DNA of 64,000 bases from Mycolicibacterium frederiksbergense (lineage in GTDB: Bacteria > Actinomycetota > Actinomycetes > Mycobacteriales > Mycobacteriaceae): the NCBI RefSeq assembly GCF_029893345.1, contig NZ_JARXVE010000002.1, positions 862,524 through 926,523 on the forward strand, read 5' to 3'. The translations under genes and the position numbers were made by a program. Each line of letters starts with the position of its first letter. Within the stretch, counting starts at the first letter, position 1. Below, piece by piece: positions 9,382 to 16,937 of this stretch. The notes under the pieces are model-generated. The model was not told the DNA's origin. It saw only the letters and a program-made list of their open reading frames with translations, and did not search any database.

Positions 9382-9567
9382 CTATCTAACCCGAACCAGT
9401 GCGCGCCGAGCCAACCTGTCCCAGGGGATGACATCGCCGCCCGTGGAGCCGCGTTCCGCGCCCTTATTGTTGTCACAATTTTCCCTTATTTTTCTTAATC
9501 TCGAGATACGGTCGGTGCATATTCGAGGGTCCGACGGCGCATCTGCGCTCGGAACGGGGGGTTCGGG

Positions 9568-11421
9568 ATGGCCGAGTTGGGTTCGCAGGCGGTGGTTTTA
9601 GGGGCCGGCATGGCGGGGCTGTTGGCCGCCCGGGTTCTCTCAGAGTTCTATGGGTCGGTCACGGTGGTGGAACGGGATGCCCTGCCTGGTCACGCCGAGC
9701 AGCGCAAAGGGGTGCCTCAGGGGCGCCACCTGCACAATTTCCTCAGTCGCGGCATTCAGGTGATCGGCGAGCTGTTCCCCGGGCTATTGAATGAGCTCGT
9801 GGCTGGCGGGGCCGTTGTCGACGATGGTGACGACTTGTCGCGAGTCTATGTACGCGTCGCGCGCTATGAGCTGAATCCACGTGGGAAGCTGACGGATCCG
9901 CGACCGCTAGCGGCATATCAGGCCAGCCGCCCCTTTGTAGAGTTCCATCTTCGTCGGCACGTCGCCGCGCTGGACAATGTCACGATCCGTGACAATCACG
10001 ACGCTACCGAACCGGTGATCGCGGGCGATACCGTCACCGGTGTCCGAATCGTCGACTGTGACAGCGGGATTGCCACGGTCCTGGACGCGGGACTCGTGAT
10101 CGACGCGACGGGGCGTGCCGCGCGCACAACGCAGTTCCTGGACAGTCATGGCTTCGGTGCCCCACAGCAGCAACGGATACCGTCAACCGGGGGCTATTCC
10201 AGCCAGCTTCTGCGCGTCCCGCCGAAACGCATCACCGAGCGGATGGCGTTCGTCAACCAAGGCAGCAGGGCGCCAGGGGCATTGCTGGTGGCGTATGAAA
10301 ATGACACCTGGATGCTGGCGATCGCCCGCCCAGACGAATATGGCAAACCCCCAACCGATTTCACCGAGATGCTGGCAGCAGCCGAGCAGATGCTTCCCAC
10401 GACGATCATGGCCGGACTCCGGGATGCGACGCCTGTCGGGGAAATCTCGATTTCCCGCAACACCGCTGCGGTGTGGCGACGCTATGACCTAATGCCGCGC
10501 CTGCCAGCCGGTCTGGTCATCCTCGGCGACGCGCTGTGCAACCTCAATCCGCTGCACGGGCAGGGCATGACAATGGCCGCCCTGCAGGCGCTCGCACTAC
10601 GGGAGTGCCTGCGATCAGGCGAGACTGATCTGCCTCGGCGGTTCTACCGCGCCGCCACCGCCCACATCGGGCCGGTGTGGGCGGTGAACCGGGCTAACGA
10701 TCACGCACCATCGGCCAGCGATGGACACCGCCTGCGTCGGCAGTTGCGCAGCTGGATGCAGCACGCGGCGTTGCGGGCAGCGACCAGAGACATCGCTGTG
10801 GCCGAACGGTTCCTTCGCGTCCGCAGTCTTATCGACCCGCCCGCACGACTCCAGGATCCGGCCCTGTTCCTACGGATCTTGTTGGCCAACCTGCGGCACC
10901 CGCGCCCTACGCTGTACGCCGCGGCGAGCCAACCTTCGCCCTCTTCGGTAAGTCGCACCGATGAGGAGGCGATTCGTGCGTTGATCGATCGCCAGGTCAT
11001 AGGCTGGGACGCAGCCGATTCCGAGGCGTATGCCAGCGTGTTCACCGCCGACGCGGACTACGTCACTTTCCTCGGTGGCAGCCACAGCGGCCGCGACGAG
11101 ATCGCATCGGCGTACGCGCCGCTGTTCAGGACACTGCTCAAGGGATCGCGTCTACAAGCACAGATCACCCGCTTGCGGTATCTGGCGCCGGACGTGGCGT
11201 TGGTTCAAGCACGCGCCGCAGTAACGACGCCGACCCGCCGGTGGAATCGTCGCGCCGCGCGAGTCAACACCAGCATCGCAGTGCGTACCGAGGACGGGTG
11301 GCTTCTAGCCGCCTCGCAGAACACCACCCATCGCTGGTTGGCCGAAAAGCTGCTGAATGGGCTAACCGGAACCAGCCACCAGTCGAAAACCTCCAGCACC
11401 CAAGCTGATTGGCGCGCATGA
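9568..11421 (+). CDS. FAD-dependent monooxygenase fused to a SgcJ/SnoaL-like domain
   Basis: A 617-residue protein. Residues 1 to about 450 form an FAD-binding oxidoreductase, with VVLGAGMAGLLAARVLSEF as the N-terminal dinucleotide fold and GDALCNLNPLHGQGMTMAA as the second FAD motif, as in aromatic hydroxylases and squalene-epoxidase-like enzymes. Residues from about 470 to 600 resemble the SgcJ/EcaC branch of the NTF2/SnoaL superfamily (DEEAIRALIDRQVIGWDAADSEAYASVF). The fusion is unusual: SnoaL-like domains normally stand alone and bind small polyketide-like molecules. GGGGGG precedes ATG 9568. The upstream 186 bp holds AT-rich tracts unlike its surroundings, and the gene itself looks less GC-rich than its neighbours, which suggests acquisition. 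The substrate is unknown. Confidence 0.75.
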   Translation: MAELGSQAVVLGAGMAGLLAARVLSEFYGSVTVVERDALPGHAEQRKGVPQGRHLHNFLSRGIQVIGELFPGLLNELVAGGAVVDDGDDLSRVYVRVARYELNPRGKLTDPRPLAAYQASRPFVEFHLRRHVAALDNVTIRDNHDATEPVIAGDTVTGVRIVDCDSGIATVLDAGLVIDATGRAARTTQFLDSHGFGAPQQQRIPSTGGYSSQLLRVPPKRITERMAFVNQGSRAPGALLVAYENDTWMLAIARPDEYGKPPTDFTEMLAAAEQMLPTTIMAGLRDATPVGEISISRNTAAVWRRYDLMPRLPAGLVILGDALCNLNPLHGQGMTMAALQALALRECLRSGETDLPRRFYRAATAHIGPVWAVNRANDHAPSASDGHRLRRQLRSWMQHAALRAATRDIAVAERFLRVRSLIDPPARLQDPALFLRILLANLRHPRPTLYAAASQPSPSSVSRTDEEAIRALIDRQVIGWDAADSEAYASVFTADADYVTFLGGSHSGRDEIASAYAPLFRTLLKGSRLQAQITRLRYLAPDVALVQARAAVTTPTRRWNRRAARVNTSIAVRTEDGWLLAASQNTTHRWLAEKLLNGLTGTSHQSKTSSTQADWRA

Positions 11422-11441
11422 CCCATAACGGGTCAACTTTT
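11419..11441 (+). terminator. Probable intrinsic terminator after the FAD monooxygenase gene
   Basis: TGACCC, a 5-nt loop and GGGTCA form a 6-bp stem that begins in the stop codon and is followed by ACTTTT. The stem is short, but such T-tailed hairpins are rare in this GC-rich DNA. It separates two convergent genes. Confidence 0.5.
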
Positions 11442-12621
11442 AGCTTTTCGCCTTCGACAGCGGCGAGGGGAACCGGGGTTTGACCCGCACCCCGGCCAGC
11501 CACTCGGTGAGCGTATCCGCGCGCTGCTGCAGCGCGCGGGTACCGTCGCGGCCGATCTCCTCCAGCAGATGCAACTGGACACGGCCGTCGGCATCGTGCC
11601 CCCAGCCGCCCACCACGCGACCGTTCCACCACGCGGTCGGCCCGGCATTGCCGTTGGTGTCGAAGACCTGGCCGCGATGCTCACCCAGATACCAGTCCCG
11701 GTCGAACCAGCCCATCGTGGTGACATCGAGGCCCGGCAGCAGCGCGCCCCACGGCTCGGGCTCCGGCTCGACGTCGAGATCGTCGGGCAGTACATAGCCG
11801 ACGCCGGGAGACCCCGCTGAATCCGATAAGTCGACCTCGACCGCGCCGATGTCGCGCAGCGCGTGCCGCGCCCAGGTGAGGGTATTGCCGAACCACCATT
11901 TGATATCGGTGAGCGTGGCCGGCCCGAACGTCTGCAGCCAGGCGCGCACCAATTCGGCGCGGGCATGCTCGGGTTCGGCAGCCGGGAGCGCCGTGCCGAG
12001 CCAGTCCGACATCGCAGCCCACCGTGGCCGCGAGGTTGTCCACGCACCGTCGTTGGGACCCCGAACGATCTCCCCACGCACCCCGAGCACGGTCAACACC
12101 CTTGGAGCTAAGGGTGTTTCGCCACCCCAACGCTTTCCCGGGGCCGGGTCGAAATGGCCCGCGAGTTCGGGCAGCGCGGTGCGCAGTTGCGCTGCACCGG
12201 TCGGTCCATGTTCGCGCAGATGCGCCAACACCGCTTCGCCGGCGGTGTCGAGCCACCGGGACCCGTCGGCGGCCAGGCCGGCCTTTTGCGCGTCGCCGAC
12301 CAGCTTGCGGTGTTCGTTGTCGGCCACCCGATCACTGGCCCCGGACTGCACCAGCGCTAGGTCGTCGGCGCGCACGACCCACAGCGTGCGGCGCATCGCG
12401 AGGTGTTTGAGCACCGTGCGCTGCTCATACAGTTCGGCGTCCAGGTCGGCGACGGTGAAGCCGGGCAGCCGCGCCCACAGCGATAGGTAGGGGGTTGACG
12501 GATCGGTCCCGTGCAGGCCGACGAAGGCGGCTGTGGCGGCGGCGACCGAGGTTGCCGGCCGGCTCAGGAAGTGACGTCGGGCCAGCCGGGCTCTGCGCTC
12601 GGCGACGGTGAACGACCGCAC
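11440..12621 (-). CDS. Winged-helix protein of the AlkZ/YcaQ (DUF1006) superfamily
   Basis: A 393-residue protein with the overall pattern of the HTH_42/AlkZ superfamily: N-terminal ARRHFLSRPATS, then VGLHGTDPSTPYLSLWARL, VLKHLAMRRTLWVV, and a long C-terminal winged-helix region. Catalytically proven members (Streptomyces AlkZ, E. coli YcaQ) are DNA glycosylases that excise bulky or cross-linked bases using a QxQ or QxD motif at the place where this protein has His37-Gly38-Thr39. It may therefore be a diverged subfamily with altered or no glycosylase activity. GTG 12621 lies 3 bp after the stop of the small upstream gene at 12625-12909, so the two form an operon. The family call is good; activity is uncertain. 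Confidence 0.75.
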   Translation of the reverse strand: MRSFTVAERRARLARRHFLSRPATSVAAATAAFVGLHGTDPSTPYLSLWARLPGFTVADLDAELYEQRTVLKHLAMRRTLWVVRADDLALVQSGASDRVADNEHRKLVGDAQKAGLAADGSRWLDTAGEAVLAHLREHGPTGAAQLRTALPELAGHFDPAPGKRWGGETPLAPRVLTVLGVRGEIVRGPNDGAWTTSRPRWAAMSDWLGTALPAAEPEHARAELVRAWLQTFGPATLTDIKWWFGNTLTWARHALRDIGAVEVDLSDSAGSPGVGYVLPDDLDVEPEPEPWGALLPGLDVTTMGWFDRDWYLGEHRGQVFDTNGNAGPTAWWNGRVVGGWGHDADGRVQLHLLEEIGRDGTRALQQRADTLTEWLAGVRVKPRFPSPLSKAKS

Positions 12622-12624
12622 GGA

Positions 12625-12909
12625 TCAGGCGTCGTCGTGATCGCGCATGGACTCACGGATCTGCTGCAGCCGCTCGGCCGCCGCCTGCTGCCGCTTCTCG
12701 TACTGCTCCTCGATGGAGCGGCCCTGCGGAGTCTCGGCGGCCAACTCCGATGCGCCGATGGCGGTGCCGTACCGGGTTTCGATCTTCTCCCGTACCGCGT
12801 CGAAGGTCGGCACACCACCGGCGGTGTAGCCGGTGTCGGGAACCTCGACGGGGACCGTCGGCGCTGACTCGGCCGCGACCGCTTCGGGCTCTTCGGGCTG
12901 GTCCGTCAT
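12625..12909 (-). CDS. Conserved hypothetical small acidic protein
   Basis: A 94-residue soluble protein that I do not recognise by name. It has an acidic, disordered-looking N-terminus (DQPEEPEAVAAESAP), a short central segment GGVPTFDAVREKIETRYGTA, and a C-terminal amphipathic helix rich in Glu, Gln and Arg (EEQYEKRQQAAAERLQQIRE) that could form a coiled coil. ATG 12909 is supported by TACCGT (12916-12921 on this strand) lying 6 bp upstream, a leaderless arrangement. The frame stays open far upstream, antisense to other genes, but that part is not protein-like. It is transcribed with the AlkZ-like gene 3 bp downstream. No function is proposed. Confidence 0.65.
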   Translation of the reverse strand: MTDQPEEPEAVAAESAPTVPVEVPDTGYTAGGVPTFDAVREKIETRYGTAIGASELAAETPQGRSIEEQYEKRQQAAAERLQQIRESMRDHDDA

Positions 12910-13035
12910 ACATCCACGGTACCTGCGAGAACCGACATTTCTTGGGATCGGTAGCATCCGGGCCGGTCTTGACTTGGGACACGACGGAGCCATCGGGGCA
13001 ACGGCGAGAACGAAACGAAAGCGTAGGGAAACAAT

Positions 13036-13518
13036 ATGAATCGAGTTGTCGCAGGCGCCATGGGGCTGCTCGCGGTCGGCACCGTGCTGGTCGGCTGTTC
13101 GGACGACAAGCCGGCCGCCGCGGCCGACCAGAAGTCCGGCGCATCGAAGGTCAGCACCGGAGGCAACACCCAGGTCAAGGTGGACGGCAAGGATCTGGAC
13201 GGACTCGATCTGAACTCGGTGACCTGTGTCAAGCAGGGCGGCAAGATCAACGTGGGCAGTGCCGCGGTCGGCGGTCAGCAGGGCCTGGGCGTGGTGATGA
13301 CCGACGAGGCCACCCCGAAGGTCGAAACGCTCGGCCTGGTGTTTGACGGCAGCGCCCTGGCGGTCAGCGAGAACATGGGCGTCAAGGTCGGTTCGGCCGA
13401 GGTCAAGGTCGACGGCGACACCTACACGATCAGCGGCGAGGCCTCCGGCGCGGATATGGCAAACCCGATGGCAGGCATGATCACCAAGCCGTTCACCATC
13501 ACGGTGAGCTGCAGCTGA
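13036..13518 (+). CDS. LpqH (19-kDa antigen) family lipoprotein
   Basis: A 160-residue secreted lipoprotein. Residues 1-20 form a signal peptide ending in the lipobox LVGC, so Cys21 would be diacylated and the protein anchored to the cell envelope. The mature part begins with a Ser/Ala/Lys-rich linker and then a beta-rich domain with LNSVTCVKQGGKINVG and a C-terminal FTITVSCS; the two cysteines probably form a disulphide, as in LpqH. LpqH-type proteins are abundant mycobacterial surface antigens with TLR2 activity in pathogens. The position differs from that of lpqH (Rv3763) in M. tuberculosis, so this is probably a paralogue. TAGGGA about 8 bp before ATG 13036 serves as ribosome-binding site. 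Confidence 0.88.
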   Translation: MNRVVAGAMGLLAVGTVLVGCSDDKPAAAADQKSGASKVSTGGNTQVKVDGKDLDGLDLNSVTCVKQGGKINVGSAAVGGQQGLGVVMTDEATPKVETLGLVFDGSALAVSENMGVKVGSAEVKVDGDTYTISGEASGADMANPMAGMITKPFTITVSCS

Positions 13519-13590
13519 TCTCTCGACGGTGGCGGGCGCGGGTAAGCCGGATTGCTTCTCGCGCCCGCCGGCCGTTCCTATGATGCTGGG

Positions 13591-15249
13591 GTGACGATCG
13601 TCGGCGAACTCGACCGCGCCCGCCACCTGGCGCTGGCCGCCGACGAGGAAGCCGCTCGCGATCTCCTTGTGGGGCTGATGCCGCGCATCGAGCAGGCAGA
13701 CCGCGACGACTACGCCCTCGAAGCGTTCGCTCAACTGGGCGAGTTGTATCTGGTGCGCACCGCGTATGACGGCGTCGTGGAAAGCATCCGGCGCATCGAT
13801 GACTGTCTGGCGATCTACGCCGCGATCCGGGCCGGGGACATGCCCGAAGCCGAAACCCAGGTCACCATGTCCGAGGCCGAAGTCGACCGGATGATCTGCC
13901 GCCACGGGCGGCGCGCCGAATTCCTGCGGACCGGTCTGGCGGCAGCGCGCGGCGACCACGACGCGGCCGCAGCGCACGCGGCGACGCTGGCCGGAATCGG
14001 TGGAGACTTTCCGGATCTCGCCGGCGAGCATCGGCGGCTGATCTGTCATGCCCGCATTCTGATCGCCGTCGGTCTGTGCGACGACGATCTGTACGCCCGG
14101 TCGGAACCGTTGTGGGATGCGGTCATCGAGTCCTTGGTAGTCGGCGATGACGGCAGCGCCGAGAACGACCATCTGTTTGTCGACGCTGCCCTGGGTTACG
14201 GCCGCTTCTGCGTGGAGTCCGGACGGCTGGACGAGGCACAACCCTGGTTGCGCCGGGCCGGGGCCCGGGCCGATGCCCGCGGGTGGGCGCTCTCCCGCGC
14301 CCGCACCCAGCTGGAACGTGCCGCGGCGAGCTGGTCGGCCGGCGATATCGCCGGGACCCAGCAACTGGTGACCGAGGCCTATCCGGTGATCGCCGACCAT
14401 GCGCGCGCCCACGACGTCTCCAGGAGCTGGCTGTACTTCGGCCTGATCCGGTTGGCGGTCGGGGCATTGCAGGAGGCCGATCAGTGCTGGGAGCATGCGG
14501 AGCGGCATTGGCGCGAGCTGGGCAAGCCTCTGCACATTCATCGGATCCTGTTGCAGCGCAGCTGGATCGCGATCTTCGGTGGTGCCTTCCAGGAGGCCGC
14601 GCAGCTGGTTGCGCAGGCGCGTGAACTGTTGGACTCCTCACCCCGGCACAGCTGGTTGCAGTACGCCCGGCTCGACGCCCACCTGGGCAGTATCTGGCGG
14701 GCCGAAGCATTGGCCGAGATGGGCTCCAGCTGTGCTCCCGGTAGCCCGGAGTACCGCCGCGGGATGGCCAAACTCGAGCGCGCCGCCGATCTCAAAGTGC
14801 CTGCCGCACTTGCGGTCGACTCGGTCCGCTACACCATCGCCGACGCCGGCGCCCGGATGCGTTGGGCGCGTAGCGTCTCCGCGCCGATGTTGGCCGCAGC
14901 CTTCGCCGTGGCCTGGGAGTGGGACAACACCGAGCTGATCTGCGAGCTGATCGAATATCACAGTGCCAGGGGAACCTTCACCGCCGAGCCGGCGGCGCGG
15001 CCGGCGGATGACTGGGCCGGAACAGCCACCGCAGCGGTTCCGGTGGAGGCCGAGTTGGCCCCGCAACTGGCAGTCGCCGCCGCGGCGCCCCCGGCCGGTG
15101 GCGGTGGGCTCACCCGGCTCGGGCCGCTGCCGCCGCTACGGATGGACCCGCACACCGCACCCATCATGAGCCGATACCGCGAGCTCGCCCTGCAGCGCTA
15201 CGGCCGTGCGGTGACCTCGGCAGAGCCGGAATGGGCGACCTGGCCGTGA
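13591..15249 (+). CDS. TPR-like helical repeat protein, partner of the CHAT protease
   Basis: A 552-residue, mostly helical soluble protein made of degenerate tetratricopeptide-like hairpins (for example YALEAFAQLGELYLVRTAYD, FVDAALGYGRFCVESGRLDE, SWLYFGLIRLAVGALQEADQ). Near the C-terminus an Ala/Pro-rich linker precedes LGPLPPLRMDPHT and a final helix. GTG 13591 is well supported: TATGAT (13579-13584) lies 6 bp upstream, predicting a leaderless mRNA with its own promoter after the lipoprotein gene. Its TGA overlaps a GTG of the CHAT gene (GTGA, 15246-15249), so translation is probably coupled. TPR proteins beside CHAT proteases usually regulate or present substrates to them. That role here is inferred. 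Confidence 0.75.
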   Translation: MTIVGELDRARHLALAADEEAARDLLVGLMPRIEQADRDDYALEAFAQLGELYLVRTAYDGVVESIRRIDDCLAIYAAIRAGDMPEAETQVTMSEAEVDRMICRHGRRAEFLRTGLAAARGDHDAAAAHAATLAGIGGDFPDLAGEHRRLICHARILIAVGLCDDDLYARSEPLWDAVIESLVVGDDGSAENDHLFVDAALGYGRFCVESGRLDEAQPWLRRAGARADARGWALSRARTQLERAAASWSAGDIAGTQQLVTEAYPVIADHARAHDVSRSWLYFGLIRLAVGALQEADQCWEHAERHWRELGKPLHIHRILLQRSWIAIFGGAFQEAAQLVAQARELLDSSPRHSWLQYARLDAHLGSIWRAEALAEMGSSCAPGSPEYRRGMAKLERAADLKVPAALAVDSVRYTIADAGARMRWARSVSAPMLAAAFAVAWEWDNTELICELIEYHSARGTFTAEPAARPADDWAGTATAAVPVEAELAPQLAVAAAAPPAGGGGLTRLGPLPPLRMDPHTAPIMSRYRELALQRYGRAVTSAEPEWATWP

Positions 15250-16451
15250 CCGCGACATTGGTGCTGCGGTTCGCCGATGTTGGTATCGCGACCTACGCCA
15301 GCCTGCGTGTGGTGGGGGAGCCAGCCCGCTCGGTCAGCTGGGTGATCGAGCAGCCCACCCTGCAGGCCGTTTGCGATGCATTGGACCTGGCGGTACCTGA
15401 CCCCCGGAGTGCCGAGACTCCCGGTGAGGCCATCGAACGAGCCTTGTGCACCGGCGCATTCGCCGATCATGACAGCGAACTGGAGCTGGCCCGCGGCCTC
15501 GGTACTCAGCTGATCGGGATCGGCGGGTGGCAACTGTTCGCCGATTGTGTCGCCTCGCCGCGGGCGGCACTGTTCGTCACACCCAGCCCACGGCTGGCCC
15601 AGGTGCCCTGGGGCCAGCTGGCCATGCCCGGTCCCGACGGTTTCCGGTTGCTGGAACTGGCGGATGTGCTGATGGCGGTGCCGCCCAACATCGTGCACGC
15701 GCCCCGCGCGACGGCCAGTTGGTCGTCACGCCGGGACCGGCCCGCGGCGCTCGTGCTCGACCCGCGGATCCCCGGGCAGCGCCCGGATTCGACATTGGGC
15801 TCGGTGCTGGGCCGCCCCTCACCGCACGCCGCGCTGACCCGTCATTTCGCCGGACCGGTCGATGCCGGACGGGTGTTGCCTGCGGTGTCGGCGCCCGAGG
15901 AGCTGTTCCGCCGCACCGACACCGATCGACACTGGCTGGCCGAAGCGTGCGCGAGTGAGCCTTCCCGGCTGCTCTACGTCGGGCATGCCAGTGCGGCCGA
16001 AGGCGGTGTCGGACATGCCGACCGGGCCGCGCTGCACCTGGCCGAGGACCGCGCGTTCACCGCGGCCGACGTCATGGCTGCCGGGCTGGCGATCCCGCCG
16101 CGGGTAGCGCTGCTGGCCTGCGCCTCCGGTGGGGACTATCGGTTCGACGAGGCGACCGGGATGGTGGCGGCGATGGTGCTGGGCGGGGCCCAGCTGGTCA
16201 CCGCGACCCTGTGGTCGCTGCCGACCGCCGCCGGGTACCGACGATTCTGCTCTGGCCCAACGGATCTGGACGTCGACCCGATGGCTGACGTGATTGCCGG
16301 TGTGGACCGCGCGCATTGCGAGCAGGACGCGGGACGTGCGGTGAACCGCTGGCAGCGCGCCCAGATGCGGCGCTGGCGCGACGGCGACGTCACCGCCAGC
16401 CCGCTGTATTGGGCCGGGCTGGCCACCTTCGCCGTCGACGGCGCCCGCTGA
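15246..16451 (+). CDS. CHAT-domain caspase-like protease
   Basis: A protein of about 401 residues with a C-terminal CHAT domain (caspase/separase clan CD). The catalytic dyad is readable: His247 in LLYVGHASA and Cys292 in VALLACASGG, 45 residues apart, followed by the typical GGAQLVTATLWSLPTAA. Upstream comes PSPRLAQVPWGQLAM, another usual CHAT-family block. CHAT proteases such as the Craspase peptidase cut specific protein partners after activation, often in defence or cell-death systems. GTG 15246 overlaps the stop of the TPR gene by 4 bp; ATG 15231 would add five residues. The gene converges on the small membrane protein gene, with 2 bp between their stops. Family is secure from sequence; role and substrate are unknown. 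Confidence 0.85.
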   Translation: MTATLVLRFADVGIATYASLRVVGEPARSVSWVIEQPTLQAVCDALDLAVPDPRSAETPGEAIERALCTGAFADHDSELELARGLGTQLIGIGGWQLFADCVASPRAALFVTPSPRLAQVPWGQLAMPGPDGFRLLELADVLMAVPPNIVHAPRATASWSSRRDRPAALVLDPRIPGQRPDSTLGSVLGRPSPHAALTRHFAGPVDAGRVLPAVSAPEELFRRTDTDRHWLAEACASEPSRLLYVGHASAAEGGVGHADRAALHLAEDRAFTAADVMAAGLAIPPRVALLACASGGDYRFDEATGMVAAMVLGGAQLVTATLWSLPTAAGYRRFCSGPTDLDVDPMADVIAGVDRAHCEQDAGRAVNRWQRAQMRRWRDGDVTASPLYWAGLATFAVDGAR

Positions 16452-16453
16452 AA

Positions 16454-16915
16454 TCAGGTGGGGGAGACGCAGATCGCCACGGTGCTCTCATCATCCGGCC
16501 GGTAATACGTGTCGATCACGTTGCCCGGCGCCAGTTTCGCCAGCGCCGAAACCGGGATCAGCGCTCGCTCGCGCGCCGGGAACTGCCCACCCCCATGCCT
16601 GCTGACCATCAGATCGAGTTCGACCTCGCGGTAGTCCTCACGGATGGCGCCGGTGGCACGCACCCCGGTGACGATTCCGCGGGACCGGATCCCGGTGCGG
16701 ATCAGTGCCAGCTGCGCACCGGTCAGCAGGCCCTTGCGGACCAGCATGTGGTCGAATTCGGCCACCAGTTCGCCGAGGGTGACCAGACGCTCGTCGGCCT
16801 CATCGTCGCGACACAGGCACCGGCCCCGGACCGGGAGGTTTCTGGCCGTCAGCGCGGCGCCGATGGCACCCCCGCCGATCAGGCACAGGACGGTGATCAG
16901 CACGGCGTCGGTCAT
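16454..16915 (-). CDS. Small single-pass membrane protein of unknown function
   Basis: A 153-residue protein with one N-terminal membrane segment (AVLITVLCLIGGGAIGAAL), a Cys/acidic patch (GRCLCRDDEADERL), a helical middle (LGELVAEFDHMLVRKGLLTG) and a C-terminal beta-rich domain ending VIDTYYRPDDESTVAICVSPT. The ending resembles the small beta domain (a GxxVxVxYxPxD pattern) of several actinobacterial membrane proteins, but I cannot name the family. ATG 16915 is the last plausible start; the frame upstream is antisense to the next gene. It is transcribed against the CHAT gene and away from the next unknown gene, and lies entirely inside the TPR-CHAT cluster, so it may anchor or sense for it. 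Confidence 0.65.
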   Translation of the reverse strand: MTDAVLITVLCLIGGGAIGAALTARNLPVRGRCLCRDDEADERLVTLGELVAEFDHMLVRKGLLTGAQLALIRTGIRSRGIVTGVRATGAIREDYREVELDLMVSRHGGGQFPARERALIPVSALAKLAPGNVIDTYYRPDDESTVAICVSPT

Positions 16916-16937
16916 GTGACCAGGGTCGGACCACCCG

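Noticed and set aside
9500..9527. Imperfect dyad CTCGAGATA / TATTCGAG before the FAD monooxygenase gene
   Set aside because: One arm has an extra base, and the AT-rich setting makes such dyads likely by chance. It is noted only as a possible operator.
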